Notes under the pieces: generated by a model
Databases searched by the model: none
Seen by the model: only the letters and a program-made list of their open reading frames with translations
What the model was told of the DNA's origin: nothing
Part shown: positions 18,614-32,800 of the stretch, one piece after another
Layout of the letters: each line of letters opens with the position of its first letter
Numbering within the stretch: position 1 is the first letter of the stretch
NCBI GenBank assembly: GCA_014058105.1
Contig: JACGCM010001272.1
Location: 682,001 to 746,000, forward strand
Source: Kingdonia uniflora
Lineage: Eukaryota; Streptophyta; Magnoliopsida; Ranunculales; Circaeasteraceae
Direction: 5' to 3'
DNA: 64,000 nt
Position numbers and translations under genes: made by a program

Positions 18614-21600
18614 ATGGTGGATATCTGCAAATCCTCTTTGTTTTACTCAGATCAGCAACTCTGCTATGCTGAGATCCTCCCACCTTCTCAGGTTCTCTCT
18701 CTCTCTCACACACACACACAGACACTGCTATTAAGATCAACTCTAACTAAATTGGTATTAGGTTCGAGCGAGGATTGAAGTGGCAGTCCTCAATTTCCTC
18801 AAGATCTTAAGCTCGCCGACTCCATCCATCACTGATCTATCTCTTGTAAGTTAGTGTTTGTTATTGATCCATTGATTAACGCAATTGAATTGTTTGATAT
18901 TTGAATTTGGTGAACTATAAACAAACAGATCACTAGAAGGTCGAGTAACAGTCAAGTGAGTCGCGGATTGTTAACCGATGTTTCATCAATCTTTCTCTCT
19001 TATTCTTACTGCACAAGGTCTCTATCGAAAGCTAACGCGACCAAGGCTTTCATTAGAGGTAATGAATGATACCTATATCTCTTTCTCTCTATTTTTTTAT
19101 TGATTCCAGCTTTTCGACAAGTCTAGTGTTGATATCAGTTGTTATGCGTTTTGGACAGTGTGGAAAGTTATGGAGATGTGTTTACAGCTATTGGTTCAAG
19201 GGAAGATGGTGACGCAGAGAGAGTTGTTTTATAAGTTGCTTTGTACTTCATCGGATTATTTCACGTCTCAATTGCAGGTTAACAGAACTATCCAAGGTCT
19301 ATTTTCTTCACTTGAAATAGATCTGTTTTTCTTTTATCTGAAACTTTTTGTTGTTTAAACATTTTTGGTAATTGGGGACTTTCTTATGATGCAGATGTTG
19401 TTGCATTGCTCCGGTGCAGTCGTCACAGCCTTGGAATCATGGCATCGAGCAGGGGAGCTGTTGCAGGACGATTGGTGTTGCAGGTATATATTGAACTCTT
19501 ACGTCTATTATTTTTAACACTGTAAAACATGTCGAATTGTAGTCCGTATCTAGTGGATTTTGTGTTTTATGAGGCTGTACCACAATCCAAGATGAAGGAG
19601 GTCTTTCAAACATTCTTAGTCACTTTCAGATGAGTGTTACCTAAACGTGTAACAAACTTTGAACACTTAATGTATCATCTGAAGCAATGCGTATAAGATG
19701 ATGATGGGCATGAAGATCTAGCTTTACCAGCTAACTTTACCTACATCTTTAACACTAGCATGACTAGGCTGGTTCATGTGTTCCCAAAATTTTCCAACTC
19801 CACCCAGTGCATCCCCAATTTTATGACAACTTGAGTAGTTTTTTTTTGTATATGGGGAGTGTTGTTTGTGTTGGGAGAATGTTCGGTTATCTGGTTAATG
19901 AATAGGTGGAGGTTACAGTGTATGGTGATAAGATGTTCATTAAGTTTAAGCTTTTAAAGTCTGTTGAGCATACTGAATATTTTTCTTTGCGTGCAAACGC
20001 GGATATTGGATTTGATATAAGCAGTAGGGATGCCATACAACTAGTCAACTTCTTCATAGAACCTTTTGGTTTAACGAACCATATTGCATCCAATTAGGAT
20101 GGCACTCGAAAGTCATGAGTGGGACATTTCAAAGTGAGGTGCTCAATGCTCTCATTTGAAGAATTGCGGAAGACACAAATAGAGCTACATGCCTTTGAGA
20201 GAGCCTATCTTGAGTAATTATGATGCCTTTGAGAACTTTCCAAGTGGTGAATCCTTGTCTAGGTACCCTTGTGGGGCACCAGCATATCTCACTCCATCTA
20301 ATAGGCTGGTTTCTTTACAAATGTTTTTTTTTTTTAGAGTTTCTTTCTTTACTAATGTTGTTATAAGTGGAGGCCACTGTGTGGTCTTCATTAACCGAGG
20401 CAGCCCAAAGTACTCTGTCTTTAGTCCAGGGGTTCAGAGATATGGGGCAAAACTCTTTTAAATATCAGGAATAGTAGGAACAATGTGATTTGGTATTTGC
20501 ATTTCCCATCCTTAACAACATTACTCAATGATAGCCTTCAGAGAAAAGTAGGAATCTTCTCTTAACTCTTGCTCGAAGTTGTGAGCAAGAATACCATAAT
20601 TATGCCGGGGGTCTCTCCAGAAAGCAGTGTCCCTTCCATCTCTTATTAGATGGGTAGTCAAATTCTTAGCCAAATTTCTGAGCTTAAGCACCTTTTCCAT
20701 ACATACTATTATCGTTCTCCGGTGGAGTCATAGTTTTCTTTTTCTTTCATCCTTTATGTGGTTTTCATGTTCCCAACACAAGTTTAAAGTAGTAACTTTA
20801 CTTTCTTGTTTCTTTACAAAAAGTCCATGCACATGGTTGTTAGCTTACTTGGTTTTTCATTGAATCTGAAACATGAACAAGGAGCCAAATCAAGACATTG
20901 TGGACTGCTGCATGTGTGGGTCTTCTGGTCATGCTATTACTGGCGACTTAAGTTTGCTCCAGAAATTGGTTATTCAGTCAGATGCGCGATATATTATTGT
21001 TGTGGAGAAGGTCTTTTTCCTTCCCTTTTCTCGTTTTTCTTCTCATTGATATACAACAAATAAGATGTGGAGAGGTAAACTGGCTACTGTATTATTCTAA
21101 GTTTCAGATTTCATCTGCTGTTTATTTGAGATTTCCCCCCTTACTTTTATACTTTTGGACTTGTTTAGCATGCAATATTCCAAAGGCTTGCTGAGGACCG
21201 CATATTTAATCAGATTCCAAGCATACTAATCACGGCTAAAGGATACCCAGACATCGCCACAAGGTAACTTTCAAGTAGATCCATCCTCCAGGCTTTTATG
21301 AGATGTTCCAGAACTCTGAAATTTAAAGTGTAACCTAGTTTTCAGTTTATCACCATAGTTTACTCCAAATCATGGCCCAAAATATCGTAAATGTTGTCAC
21401 TTCCTGATTATAAATGAGATATTTAATGAAACCATGTCGAAAGTATGACAATATTAGATATGCCACATATATCAGTGATGTATCGCCGTGACTATGGAAA
21501 TATTTACACTGTTAATTTGAACCAAGCTTAAAATATCGCAACTTCATCACTGTATGCCAATCAACAATAATATTACTTGTTTCAATGCAAAACAGGTTTT

Positions 21601-22950
21601 TTCTACACCGAATAAGCCAAGCTTATCCTAACCTGCCAATTTTAGCACTGGTTGACTGGTGAGCTACACAACAACTTTGGTCATGGCTTTACGTTCAGGA
21701 AAACTCTTTATATAAATATCATGTCTGGTAGTATGCATATGTAGGAGATGTGAATGCGATCCATAATTTAACGTTAGGGATTTCTGACACATCAGCTGTG
21801 GCCACTAATCCCAAGATGTGAAAATTTACATGTATTTAGGAAACTATTATTTTTTCATCAGATAGCTTTCCAGTTTATAGCTCTTATGTACAATTTTTTC
21901 GAAAGGAATCCAGCAGGGCTTGCAATCTTGTGCACCTTCAAGTTTGGAAGCATAGGAATGGGATTGGAGGCATATCGATATGGTACTTTCTGATTTGTTT
22001 CAAATGTCAGGATCAAGTTATATCCATCTTCATCTGGAATTTTGAGACATACGGAGATATATTTTATCTTTCAGCATGCAATGTTAAGTGGCTGGGACTT
22101 CGAGGTGATGATCTACAGCTTATACCAGAAGAATCTTTAGTCCCGTTGAAACCACGGGATTTGCAAATAGCTAAAAGTTTAATGTCGTCGGATATTTTGC
22201 AGGTAAGTATTCGACCGATCTTTCTGAAATGATATGCTTTATTGAAACTGGTATCCTTTTATTCAAGAATTGAACCCACGTTTTGCCTATTCCACATATA
22301 ATTACTGTTCCGTGATTGCTGCGAATGAGTTCTGTGAAAATTGAAATTGATTTAAATTTTGTGCAATATGTAAGGATTGTATGGCCATTCAGAGTCCAAA
22401 GGTCATTTGCCCGTTAATTTAATGCTACCAAAAATCAAATAGACAACTTTTAAAATTGGGAGGGTGGCCTGTTAAGCAAGGAAACAAGATATCTAGTCTT
22501 TCAATAGCCCCCTTTCCAACAAAATCACAGATTAGTGTCAAACGTGATATTGTTGCTCTTAAGTCCTTATGCAGAAATCTTAGTAACCTACCTTTCCTCT
22601 TTATATGAAAATATAATCTTGTGGCTTGACTCAGTCCCAACAACATACTTAGATACCGCATCCAACCAATATTAGGCTTCAGTATTTGTGCTGCTGTATG
22701 GCTATCACTCAAAGCTACCAACTTGAACGGATTATGTTTTTCCCAATATGATATTAGACTTTGTAATCATGGTTGTAAATCTTTAATGAGCTAAATATGG
22801 TTTTAAAATTTGCAGGAACCATACAGGAAAGAGTTGGCGTTAATGGTCCAAAGCTCTCAAAGGGCTGAAATCGAGGCTCTCTACGTTCATGGATATGACT
22901 TCTTAGGGAAATATATTGCGAGGAAAATAGTTCAAGCTGACTATATCTAA
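18614..22950 (+). CDS. SPO11-2: SPO11-2, meiotic topoisomerase VI-A-like protein, 11 exons, 381 residues
   Basis: Exons: 18614-18691, 18762-18845, 18929-19058, 19159-19296, 19395-19483, 20882-21010, 21169-21263, 21596-21658, 21906-21982, 22075-22202, 22816-22950. They total 1,146 nt in one frame, close to the known plant length of about 383 residues. SPO11-2 pairs with SPO11-1 and MTOPVIB to make the double-strand breaks that start meiotic recombination. The 5Y-CAP domain holds the catalytic Tyr in [11 protein letters not shown] (exon 4). The Toprim metal site is IIVVEKHAIF (exons 6-7) and LVDWNPAGLAI (exons 8-9). The C-terminal SPO11-2 hallmark [12 protein letters not shown] is present. The weakest junction is the exon 6 acceptor (AACAAG), which lacks a good pyrimidine tract. 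Intron 5 is long (1.4 kb) and holds a LINE piece. Confidence 0.95.
18698..18721. repeat. CT/CA compound microsatellite in SPO11-2 intron 1
   Basis: A CT run passes directly into a CA run close to the exon 1 donor. It is ordinary simple sequence. Confidence 0.75.
19887..20340 (-). mobile_element. LINE 3' fragment (zinc-binding RT-associated region) in SPO11-2 intron 5
   Basis: Read on the minus strand, the piece gives [11 protein letters not shown] followed after a frame change by [20 protein letters not shown]. This matches the zf-RVT segment that follows plant LINE reverse transcriptases. It is followed by LDAIWFVKP. The fragment is short and frame-broken, hence inactive. Confidence 0.6.
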
Positions 22951-23812
22951 CTTGTACTTCACCGTATTTGTTATTATCCCACTTGAATTCACCTAGGCAG
23001 CATCTGATCCACAAAAGTGAACCAAAGAAATGCATCTAGGCCAGATATTTGGCCACTGACATGCAAAGAGGATATTTGGAAATGCATTGGTACCAACTTG
23101 TTAAGCTCGCGAAGTCTGTAGAGTTATTAGCAGAGCCGTGGTTCAAGGCCTGCAGGCTGCAGGTCTTAAGTGAGAATTTTACAGAACAAGTTCTCTCCCT
23201 TATTAAAACAATGAAGTTGCTTTCCTAGGCCATTAGCATAAAGTTAATGACAATCTAAGACAAGTTTATGGAGAATTTGTCCGGCTTTTGTTATCAAAAG
23301 AAAAAACAATGGGTACAAGCGTACAACTAACATCGAAAGTAACAAACCATGTAATATAATTAAAACCAACACTACACAAACATATGGAATGCATGATGTT
23401 CTGGATCAATGTTTACCAAAAAAAAAAATTGCACATGAAGGTTTAGTCTCCTCTCCATGGGAAGAAATAGGGGCAGTGAGATTGTGAAACAAACAGATTC
23501 AGGATATGGAATTTAACTTGGATAGACAATAAATTGGAGAATACTCAAAAGTCTAGAGGTAATTTCATCCAGGATATCATTGGAGTCAGAGATGTCTCCA
23601 TTTATGCATTCAAAATTCCAAATAATTAATATGGAGTTTACATGAGCTTCATCAAAATTCAAGAAAACTAGTTATTACAAAATTTTCGACCTTAAAGATA
23701 ATTATCATCAAATTGCAATCATAAAAATGATATGGAAAAAATAAATGTAATAATAGTCTCTCATAATAATTGGATACAAGCTTCTTTAAATCCCTGTGTA
23801 TTTCAGCCTCTT
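22951..23812. other. Convergent 3' intergenic region between SPO11-2 and the G-patch gene
   Basis: The 860 bp between the two stop codons is AT-rich, and no coding or repeat structure was recognised. It must hold both polyadenylation regions. Confidence 0.5.
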
Positions 23813-26800
23813 TTAGATGAGAGTTACTCGCTTCCCCTCCACTGAGAACTGCTCACTGCCTTCTAACTGCATTCATAAAATAACGAGATGTCATATGGTG
23901 AAAGTTGTTCAAGTTACAGTCAGCACCTTCTTAAGAGAAGTGAGAATGTTAGATCAAGCAAATTGCAATTTAATGTGCATCTCATAATCTTTGGGTTAAT
24001 ATATGACACGTATTTGATACCTGACTATATAGTGTAGAGATAGTGGATACTAATTTTGTCCATATGATATATCACTATATACTAGATGGCATGACACAAT
24101 ATCGGCAAATATTGAGAGAAGAAAAGGAGAAATATATTTCATGTATCATATGCATTTACTGCTCAGGGATTAATAAATACAGTTGCCGATATGGCAAAAA
24201 AACTAGTAAAAAAAAATTGAGAGGCAGAATGTACAGAACTAAAGTCAAGTAACAGCTTATTGCATATCCTGTGTTGTACCATCTTGGTTGACAAGAGAGA
24301 GAGGGTACTTTGATCCCTCTCTATCAGCTAATACAAATTATATCAGCACATCGCAATGGGTAGAGGGGCTAGGGAGAGACCTTGCAGCATTGAGACACAT
24401 GAGAAAAGGGATTTATTTTTTCAGGGTACATGAAAAGAGTACCTTTTGCTTCAAATATGAGAAAGCGTCCCGCTTTGAAGAGAAGGGGGAGAACATAGAA
24501 GGTGATTGTTCTTCAATAAGTATTTTAAGCTGCTTCAGCTTTAATGATTCATCCGGAACCTGCATTAAGTCGTAATTTAGAAAAGGAAAGCAAGTTTTGA
24601 TTTTGAATAGCTTGGTGAGTTCGATGTGCACCTGACGCAAAAGTTGTTTGCATAGTCTTTTCAATTTTACTTTCGATCCGTTGTCCTCTTCGACTTCACA
24701 CACCTCGCTGTATTTTCTTTTTCCCGATGAGCTAATATTTGCAGCATTCTCGTCTTCGCTGTCACTAAAAGCAGTCTTTTTCCCCTTCCAATTAGTACCA
24801 GCAATTTTTTTGGGTCGGTCTTTCATTCCTAACCCCTGCTTTCCAGTTGTGGACTTATCCTGAAAAGTGAAACATTTGACATTTTGGTTAACTCAGATTC
24901 TCATACAAGATGCTGCTTTTAGTAGTAAAAAGCAAACTTAATATTTGATTTGCTACGAAGTTTCACATCTGGTGCATTTATTGAAGTGAACATCTTATGT
25001 ACTCGTTTTGGTGTCTTCCTATTTTACTTTATGTTCTGCTGAAGCTAGTCTTAGGAGTTTCTATTTATTTTATTTCTATTTGGAGAGATATTCTAGGGGA
25101 GATATCCTAGGGTTCTAGAATATATATATATATATATATATTGGAGAGGGTGGTGTAACCTTTTACTTAGTTGTTACTGAGAGAAGTTAAATAAACTCTA
25201 GTTTTGTGTTTTATGTTTGAGTAAAGTAGAAAACCCTAATTTCACAATTAGGTTAGTGTAAAATCGTTTAAGTTCTGCTTCCGCGCTTTTGATTTACAAT
25301 ATTTATACTTCTGGGAGAGGTTATAAAAATGAAGAAATTCTTGATTGTGACAAAATGCTCATTCAACCCAAATAATTAAATTAGTACTATTTAGCGCCTT
25401 GGAATTAACTTCTCTGCCATGGCAAAAACAAATTATTTTATTTTTATGAATGTAAATTTATTGATGAAAGAAACAATGTACACCCCTAAAATGAACAAGA
25501 AACAACTAAAAGACTACACCAAACCCCATGGAGAAATAGCAAAAAGAAAGAAGAAGAAAAAAGACTACACCAAACCCCACCAAGTGGAGCCCGTGATCGT
25601 GTGTCCCTCCACTTAATCATAAGCACTCAAAAGATGTCCCCGACATATCGAAGCGGCATTACTCCACCAAAAGATGAAAACTTTAATTGACACCAACACC
25701 GAGGCTCTCGACTTATCCTTCCCTTCAAACTTCACCGTGTTCCGTTCGAGCCATATCACCGCAAAAGGTAGAAAATGTCATAACACCTTAGCATGACCAA
25801 CAAGGTTCCTCGTCTTCCAATTAGTTAAGAACTCCTTAACGCTCCTAAAATACGGCTACAGATTGCCAATCCCAGTAAATAATTCAATCCAAATACCCTC
25901 AGCAAAGGGGCAAAGAAAAAGATGATCAATAGACTCCCCATCTTTTTTACACATGGAATAAAAATTGACAATAAGAATATTACGTTTACGAAGATTGTCA
26001 ATACTAAGAGCTTTACTCAAGACCAACGTCCAAGCAAAAAAAGCCGTCTTAGAAGGCAACTTGAGAATCCAAATTTGTTTCTTTGGAAAGGTTAAAGGAG
26101 TATTCTAGGTTGGGATCTCCAACGTTTTGTAAAATGTATTAACAGAGAACATACCCTTGGCACAGTCAATCCAAACCATCCTATCATCTTCCCCTGAACA
26201 ATGATGAAAGCTAGTAAGTTTATCCAAAAAAGAGGCAACGAGATCTAATTCCCAATCATTCAAGTTTCGATGGAAGCCAAGATTCCACGAAATACCTGTA
26301 CGATTCAAATTTAACGCTTCTTAAACTGAGCAATCCTGCTTATTTGATAAGGAGAAAAATAACAAATATAATTATCTAAGCAACGAGTTAAGAAGCCAAC
26401 GATCCTCCCAAAATCTCACCCTATTACTAACATTAACTTTAATCCTAACTTCTCTACCAAAACTCTCACTAAACTTCATCATCCCCTTCCACACCCCACA
26501 TCCAAAGAACTCAACAATCTCCCTACTACTCCACCCATATTCTGTCACACCGAATCTAGAAATAATAACTTTCTTCCACAACCCAACATCCTCTTGCCCG
26601 AACCTCCATAACCATTTACCTAACAAAGCCACATTCATCCTAGACAGTTTCTTGATCCCTAACCCACCTTCCTCTCTAGACTTACAAACTTGATCTCATC
26701 TGAATTGATAGATCTTATGCTCCTCCACTGAATCATTCCAAAGAAATTTTTTCATAATAGATTCCAAAGTCTTCTCTACTCCCTTATAAAGAGTAAACAA

Positions 26801-29800
26801 AAACATAATAAACTGGGAGGCTAGAAAAAGTACTTTTCAAAAGGGTAACCCTCCCACCTTTTGATAAATACTTAGCCTTCCACCCACTAAATCTCCTAGA
26901 AAATCTCTCAGGATCCCATAAAGCCTTAGACTTGTATTTCGCTCCCAACGGCATCAGTAAATAAGAAGACAGCGGAGTCTCCACACCACAACCCAAGATC
27001 TCTGCTAAAGTGGACAGATTAGGGACCTCACCAACCCCCATAATCTTACTCTTACTAAAGTATATGCAAAGACCGGACACCGCCTTAAAACAACACAAAA
27101 GACCCTGAAGGAACGGCAACTGAAGCTCCAACAAACACTAAAGTATCATCTGCGAACTAAAGGTGCCTCACCTCAACCTGATCTTGGCCAACCTTAAAAC
27201 CATCCATATCTCCATGTAACACTGCTTTATTAATCATCCTACCAAGAGCCTCCGCAACTACAATAAAAAGGAAAGGGGAGAGAGGATCCCCCTGAAGAAT
27301 ACCCCTCGTGATCCTAAAATACCACGCCGGAGAACAATTAACCAAGATAGAAAAGGACGTCGAGGAAATACACTTGTTAATCCAACCTCTCTATCTCTCT
27401 CTAAAGCCCATCCTATGCAACATGTAATCTATGAACTTCCAACTCACATGATCGTATGTTTTTTCCATATCAACTTTACACACACCACCAGGAGTCCCAG
27501 ACTTAACTCTGAAATCAATACTCTCGTTAGCTACCAAAATCTCATCCAAAATTTGTCTACCACACGCAAACGCCCCTTGCTCTTCTGAAATCACTGATCC
27601 AATAACAACCTTAATTCTACAAACCAATTTTTTTGCGATAATCTTATACACGCTACTCACTAAACTAATAGGTCTAACGTCACAAAAGTATTGTTTGAGC
27701 AATAATCCATAAAACCGTTCTCAAAAAAATCTTTGATAACCTCCATAAGATCCGCTTTAACAACATCCCAACAACGTTTAAAAAAACCATCGAGAAACCA
27801 CCCGGACTTGAAGACTTGTCTCCATCCATCCCCATAATCACCTCTAGAACTTCCTTCTCTTCAACAGGTGCCTCCAACAAAGTAACTTCATCAGCTGTGA
27901 TTCTATCAAAATCTACTCCATCCAAACGAGGTCTTAGGTAACAATCTTCAGAGTACAATCCCGAGTAAAAATCCACATCTCCCTTACGAATATCCTCTTC
28001 TTCTTCAATCAAAACCACTGACACCTCCACCTTAGTCATCTTGTTAATCCTATTACGAGCATTAGCCACTTTATGAAAAAAATTGGTGTTAGTCCCCTTC
28101 TTTCAACCACTTGACGTGAAACTTTTGCCTCCATGATATCTCTTCCATCTTCACCATCCTAAAAAACTCATTCTTCAAGGCCCCCTCCTAGCAACTTCCG
28201 CACTACTCAAACCTCCATCTTTCTCCTTTTTATCCAAGTCATCAATCTCATCGAGTAACACCAGCTTTTGTCTCTCGATATTACCAAATGTATCTTTATT
28301 CAATTTGATAAGATCACTCTTCAACAACTTAAGCTTGAGCCTAAAAGCTTTGCCAGCCTACCCTCAACCACAAAAGAATCCCACCAAACCTTTCTTCTTG
28401 AAACCAAGAACCTCGAACCACATATTTTCAAATTTGAACAGCTTAGATAACCCTTTAACCACACCACAATCCAAAATAATCGAGAAAGTTTTAGTTTAGG
28501 AAAGAGATCCTCCCACTCTCCACTGGCCAAAAATCTGTCAAAACGACAAAGAACTGGAATCTCCTCATTACTGGATGACATAAACTTGCCTCCAGATAAC
28601 AGAAGGTCCAAAAGAGAATTCCTGTGAATAAACTCACCTAAACCTACACATACTTGAAGCTAACCTCGAAGCAATATTCTTCTCGTGCATAAAACTAATC
28701 ACATTAAAGTACCCCCCCCCCCCCCCCCCCCCCAAATACACCAAGCATCTATCCCAAAAGAAACTTTCACTGTCTCTAACTCATCCCAAAAGTCTTGCCT
28801 TAAATTGTTCTCATTACGCCCGTAAACACTGGAAAAAGCAAATCTATCCTCATAACCAATTCTATTACCACACACCGAAACAGAGTATCTCTACCATGGC
28901 AACTGCATAGCAAAGCTAAGCTATAAGAAATGTGAGGTGCACAAGATGGTCTTTAATGTATACCAGAAAAAGTAAGCAATTTAATAGACTCTAAACTAAA
29001 GACACTCTACAACATTTTTCTATTATTCGAGCGTTGAGGCCATTTAAAGAACCTAATATTACCACTATGATTCAATATATTGAAATATATAAATGACAAC
29101 ATCGGGTGATAGGATCACGATGTTTCGACGTGTCGAAATAATAGGTGTAAGAATTTTACTTGTCCAGTGTCACAAATATACTCGTGCTTTTAGTTAACTC
29201 CCCATCATGTGTGAAACATATCCCGAGTGGTCACACTGGGTATACAGGTGTTGTCTCATCCTAAATGTGAAAACAGCAGTAGCCATATATAGCTATTTTG
29301 GAACAAGTAGGGCTGATATCAAGGCCGCAATATTTCCCTTCTAATCCACAATATATAGTAAAACCGAGTAATAGATCGTTATGAAAATACTGTAAGGTTT
29401 CATTTAACAAGAACATTTGACCTCACGAGGTTTCAAACATTATAACTTCTAAAATAAGAGGAGAGACCACCTGAACAAGATTATAAAGGTTCTCTTGATC
29501 GTCCTCATGAAATGCAGTCCTTTTATCCGATGTCTGTGCTTTGAGAGGTTTCTCTGCTGCAGATCCAAGATAACCTCCAGAGACAAATCCAAGTTTATTT
29601 CCCCACCAATCAATTACAACTTCTTTATCTGTTTTTTCTGTCAAAACATACAGAATGTTAAAACAACAAAAAGTTGAGAAAACCCCAAGTTGATGACATA
29701 CAGGGCCTCTCTCTAGCAGTTATACCACCTCGCCAAAATTGTGTGATTGTGTTACCACGTTGTGGAATTATTTACTTATGTTAGTACTACAAAAAATAGA

Positions 29801-32800
29801 GAAATTACAAACTTGGTCTTTTATGAGGGTTTAGCATTTTATAAAATAGATTTTGTTTATTGTAAGCGAAGACTCCTTTGGTCTTTAGTCCATGGTATTT
29901 GGCAAGAACAAAAATATTTGTCAATGAAGAGTTGCCAATTTGTTCTCTTCTTGCCTTATTTACCATCTTTACAGTTGTCTGAGTGTTGGATACTTTATTT
30001 GATTACTTCTCACTTTTCTTCTGTGTGTGCTAGCATCAACAATTATATGAATTTAGATAGAGATCACCCGTGCATAGAAAATGAACAATTGAAAATGGCA
30101 CGATTGAAAATATTAACCAGTTTGCCGTCTCTAAGTTTTGATGGGACAAGGAAACTAGAATACGAAAGACGGACCGTTTAGTCTGGTAGTTAAGAGTTAA
30201 GACCCTTGGAAGAAATGTTGGATTTAGTTTTATCCAGGAGAAAAACTGAATTGTGTGAGATTTGAAGAATTAACTGCCATGAGCTTCTCACAAAATCGTT
30301 AAAATTAAAGACATCTTCTAGAGGTTCAGCCCCCTAAGGTTATCAGCCGATTTAATTGGTATGTTTTTTAACTGTGTAAAATAACACTTCAGGCGTAAAA
30401 TTTTCATTGAGATAAACTCCACCTGTATCAATCACAACTGCAAAGTGCACAGAAGAAACTACTCCAGACATACTACTAGGATGAACATATGCCTGCAAAT
30501 TCTCTAGCACACCAGCACTGTATTTTATCTGGGAAGATACTATGTTGACCTGTTCTAGAATAAGGCCTCTCATAATGCAACAAGATCGGGTCCACTATAA
30601 AGGGAAATATATCTGAACAGCCAAAAAAATAGTTTTCCCTATTTTGAGTGAGCTATGGTCTCCTAATAGAAAATGGCAACTCCAATCTCTTCCCCCATCT
30701 AGTAGCATCCATTTTGTCCATTATTCCGTACAATCCCTATCAACATAATTCCTTTTGGCTTTTCATATCCAAAAAATCCCTGATATCACCAAGAGGGCTA
30801 TCCAAGTCTTTCTATGTCAAATTGACAAGAGACATTCACATGTCCTTCTATAACAACTTGGGCTCAGAAGACATCATCCTGAAATTTCCTTTTGTGAATT
30901 TCTAAAATAATCTTAGGCAGGTCTCTGTCCCTAAGCCTGAAGTAGTCATACAACTTTTTTTTGAGAATCCTGTGGATCAACTAAGACATCCATGACATAA
31001 ACTACTTTTTGGGAAACGATAAAAGATTGAGCCTGGTCAGAGGTAAGCAGTGAACAATCACAGATGTCCTCGCCCCTGTGGATGATCTAGAGAATACTGG
31101 AATCTGCTCAAAGATCTCCAGCCATCTTGCTCCGTAGTCCTTCAACTAAGGGCACCTAATCCTCACTGCAATAATGAAAAGGATGTAACTACCTTGGGAG
31201 ATCTACTACTACCAGACAAGCTTCCAAATGTTAAAAAGTTATTCTTTGAGAAAATTAGGTCTAGCATGCATAAATAAACTCGGACCTAGCAACTCTATGA
31301 CCCTTAAGGAATAAAATCAATTCTACCCAAGAGACTTTCATAAGCTATCTAATGGTGCAATAGGTGAATACTTCATATTAAGGGTATCTCTAATATTGAG
31401 TAATGGTATTATGTCTCCGTGGATTGTTTGGTCTAGAAACAGGAACACGTAGTAATGGTTGCATAATTTCGACTGGACCTAGGAACCGTCTGTATGACAT
31501 GGTAGACGAGCAATTAATGATGTAGAAAAAGAGAGCAAACACTATTTTGCAGAAGATAGTGGTTTTTTAAAATTCTGGGAAATCCATTAAAATTATGAGG
31601 TGCTCGAAGCACACCGGCTATCATGTTCCAACCGTTATTCTCCGTGGATATGATGAGAGAACCAGAGGCTTCATGAAAATGCTTCAAGGTTAAGCAAAAA
31701 ATCTGTCCCTTGCTATCTTTTGAAGTCAGGCGTTCCTTGTTTACTTGTTGTCTAAAATAACCGTTTTTGAATGCCATTTCGAGCATCTCCATATAACACC
31801 AAGATGCATGCTAATGACAAAGGGCGTTAAGTTGATAACATTTGCCAACTTCACCCACTTTTACATTGAAAAGTGCCCAGTTAAACCAGAACCAATTTAA
31901 CAAGCTAAACTTGGTTTTTTTCATCATTTTTAGTTGCTCAACTAAAAAAGATATAGAGCAAATTTAGCTTAGTAAATTAGTTGCAATTGTGTTGCTCCGC
32001 TTTTGATTAGTCAGGAAATATTCCATAAAATTGGTTACAAAAGTGTTATGGATAGTAGTAAGTTGTTTCGATTTACCTGGGCGTTTCTATGTAAGAATGG
32101 TGAAGTAGTCAACTTCATACAGAAGCAGATAGAGACTCCCCCTGTCTATGTAGTAGTCATTTTATTTAATTGTTAGAAAATTGGAGTTATCTTCAAAATT
32201 CATTAGGATATGTTATTAACTATCTTCTGAGATAAGAAACTTCCTTTTTGGAAAACAAGTCAAATTAATTAGCCTATTCTATAAAATTCGTGGCTATCAT
32301 TATTTTTAGGTTATGTTTGACCGAATTAGAAAAAGTATAGTTTTTTGTATTATCCACTATAATTAGTTTTAAAACCCTAATTTAAGATTGTTCATTAATT
32401 ATTATAGATTGAATTTCTTGGGAGATCGATAATCCATAAAATTGGTAGCATAGAATTAAATCATTCAAAACTAAGTTCTCATTATTAGAAAACTTAACTT
32501 TGAATCAAGAACAAAAAAAAAAATCCAATAAAGTTTCACGGCTTAGAATATTTAATAAACAACTCATATTACAATCTTAAATCTAATTATAGCTGATAAT
32601 ACAAAAATCACACTTTACTTCTTCTAACCACTCAAATACAACCTAAAAACACTGATATCTAGTCTATAACTTTTATAGAATAGGTCAATCAATTTCACTT
32701 GACTTATAATATATGTCTCTTATTTCAAAAGATACTTCAAAGCAAATTGTAGCTGATATTGGAGAAAATCCAATCTAAAGACAAATAAAATAAAAGGACT

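Larger units (their letters stand above)
25410..28920 (-). mobile_element. 5'-truncated LINE (L1-type non-LTR retrotransposon) in G-patch intron 9
   Basis: Minus-strand order: the end of the AP-endonuclease domain (about 28600-28850), RT, then the zf-RVT region near 25860-26060, then a 3' tail. The upstream half of the endonuclease and any ORF1 are missing, the usual result of incomplete reverse transcription. It has the same orientation as the host gene. Target duplications were not identified. Confidence 0.88.

Noticed and set aside
19395..19483. His in CSRHSLGIM of SPO11-2 taken as loss of the catalytic tyrosine
   Set aside because: The catalytic Tyr of SPO11-2 is the one in RELFYKL in exon 4, which is present; the position in exon 5 is not catalytic.
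22425..22721. Minus-strand 98-codon frame in SPO11-2 intron 10 as a copia RNase H remnant
   Set aside because: The resemblance is too weak: none of the diagnostic motifs is intact and the frame is inside a normal intron.
24413..24559. C-terminus of the G-patch protein ending in the unspliced extension to 24413
   Set aside because: A GTACTC donor after LKQK and a matching exon at 23813-23866 ([17 protein letters not shown]) restore the conserved family end.
29747..30181. 144-codon plus-strand frame in G-patch intron 8 as a gene
   Set aside because: No recognisable domain, no start context or splice partners, and it lies antisense in a repeat-rich intron.
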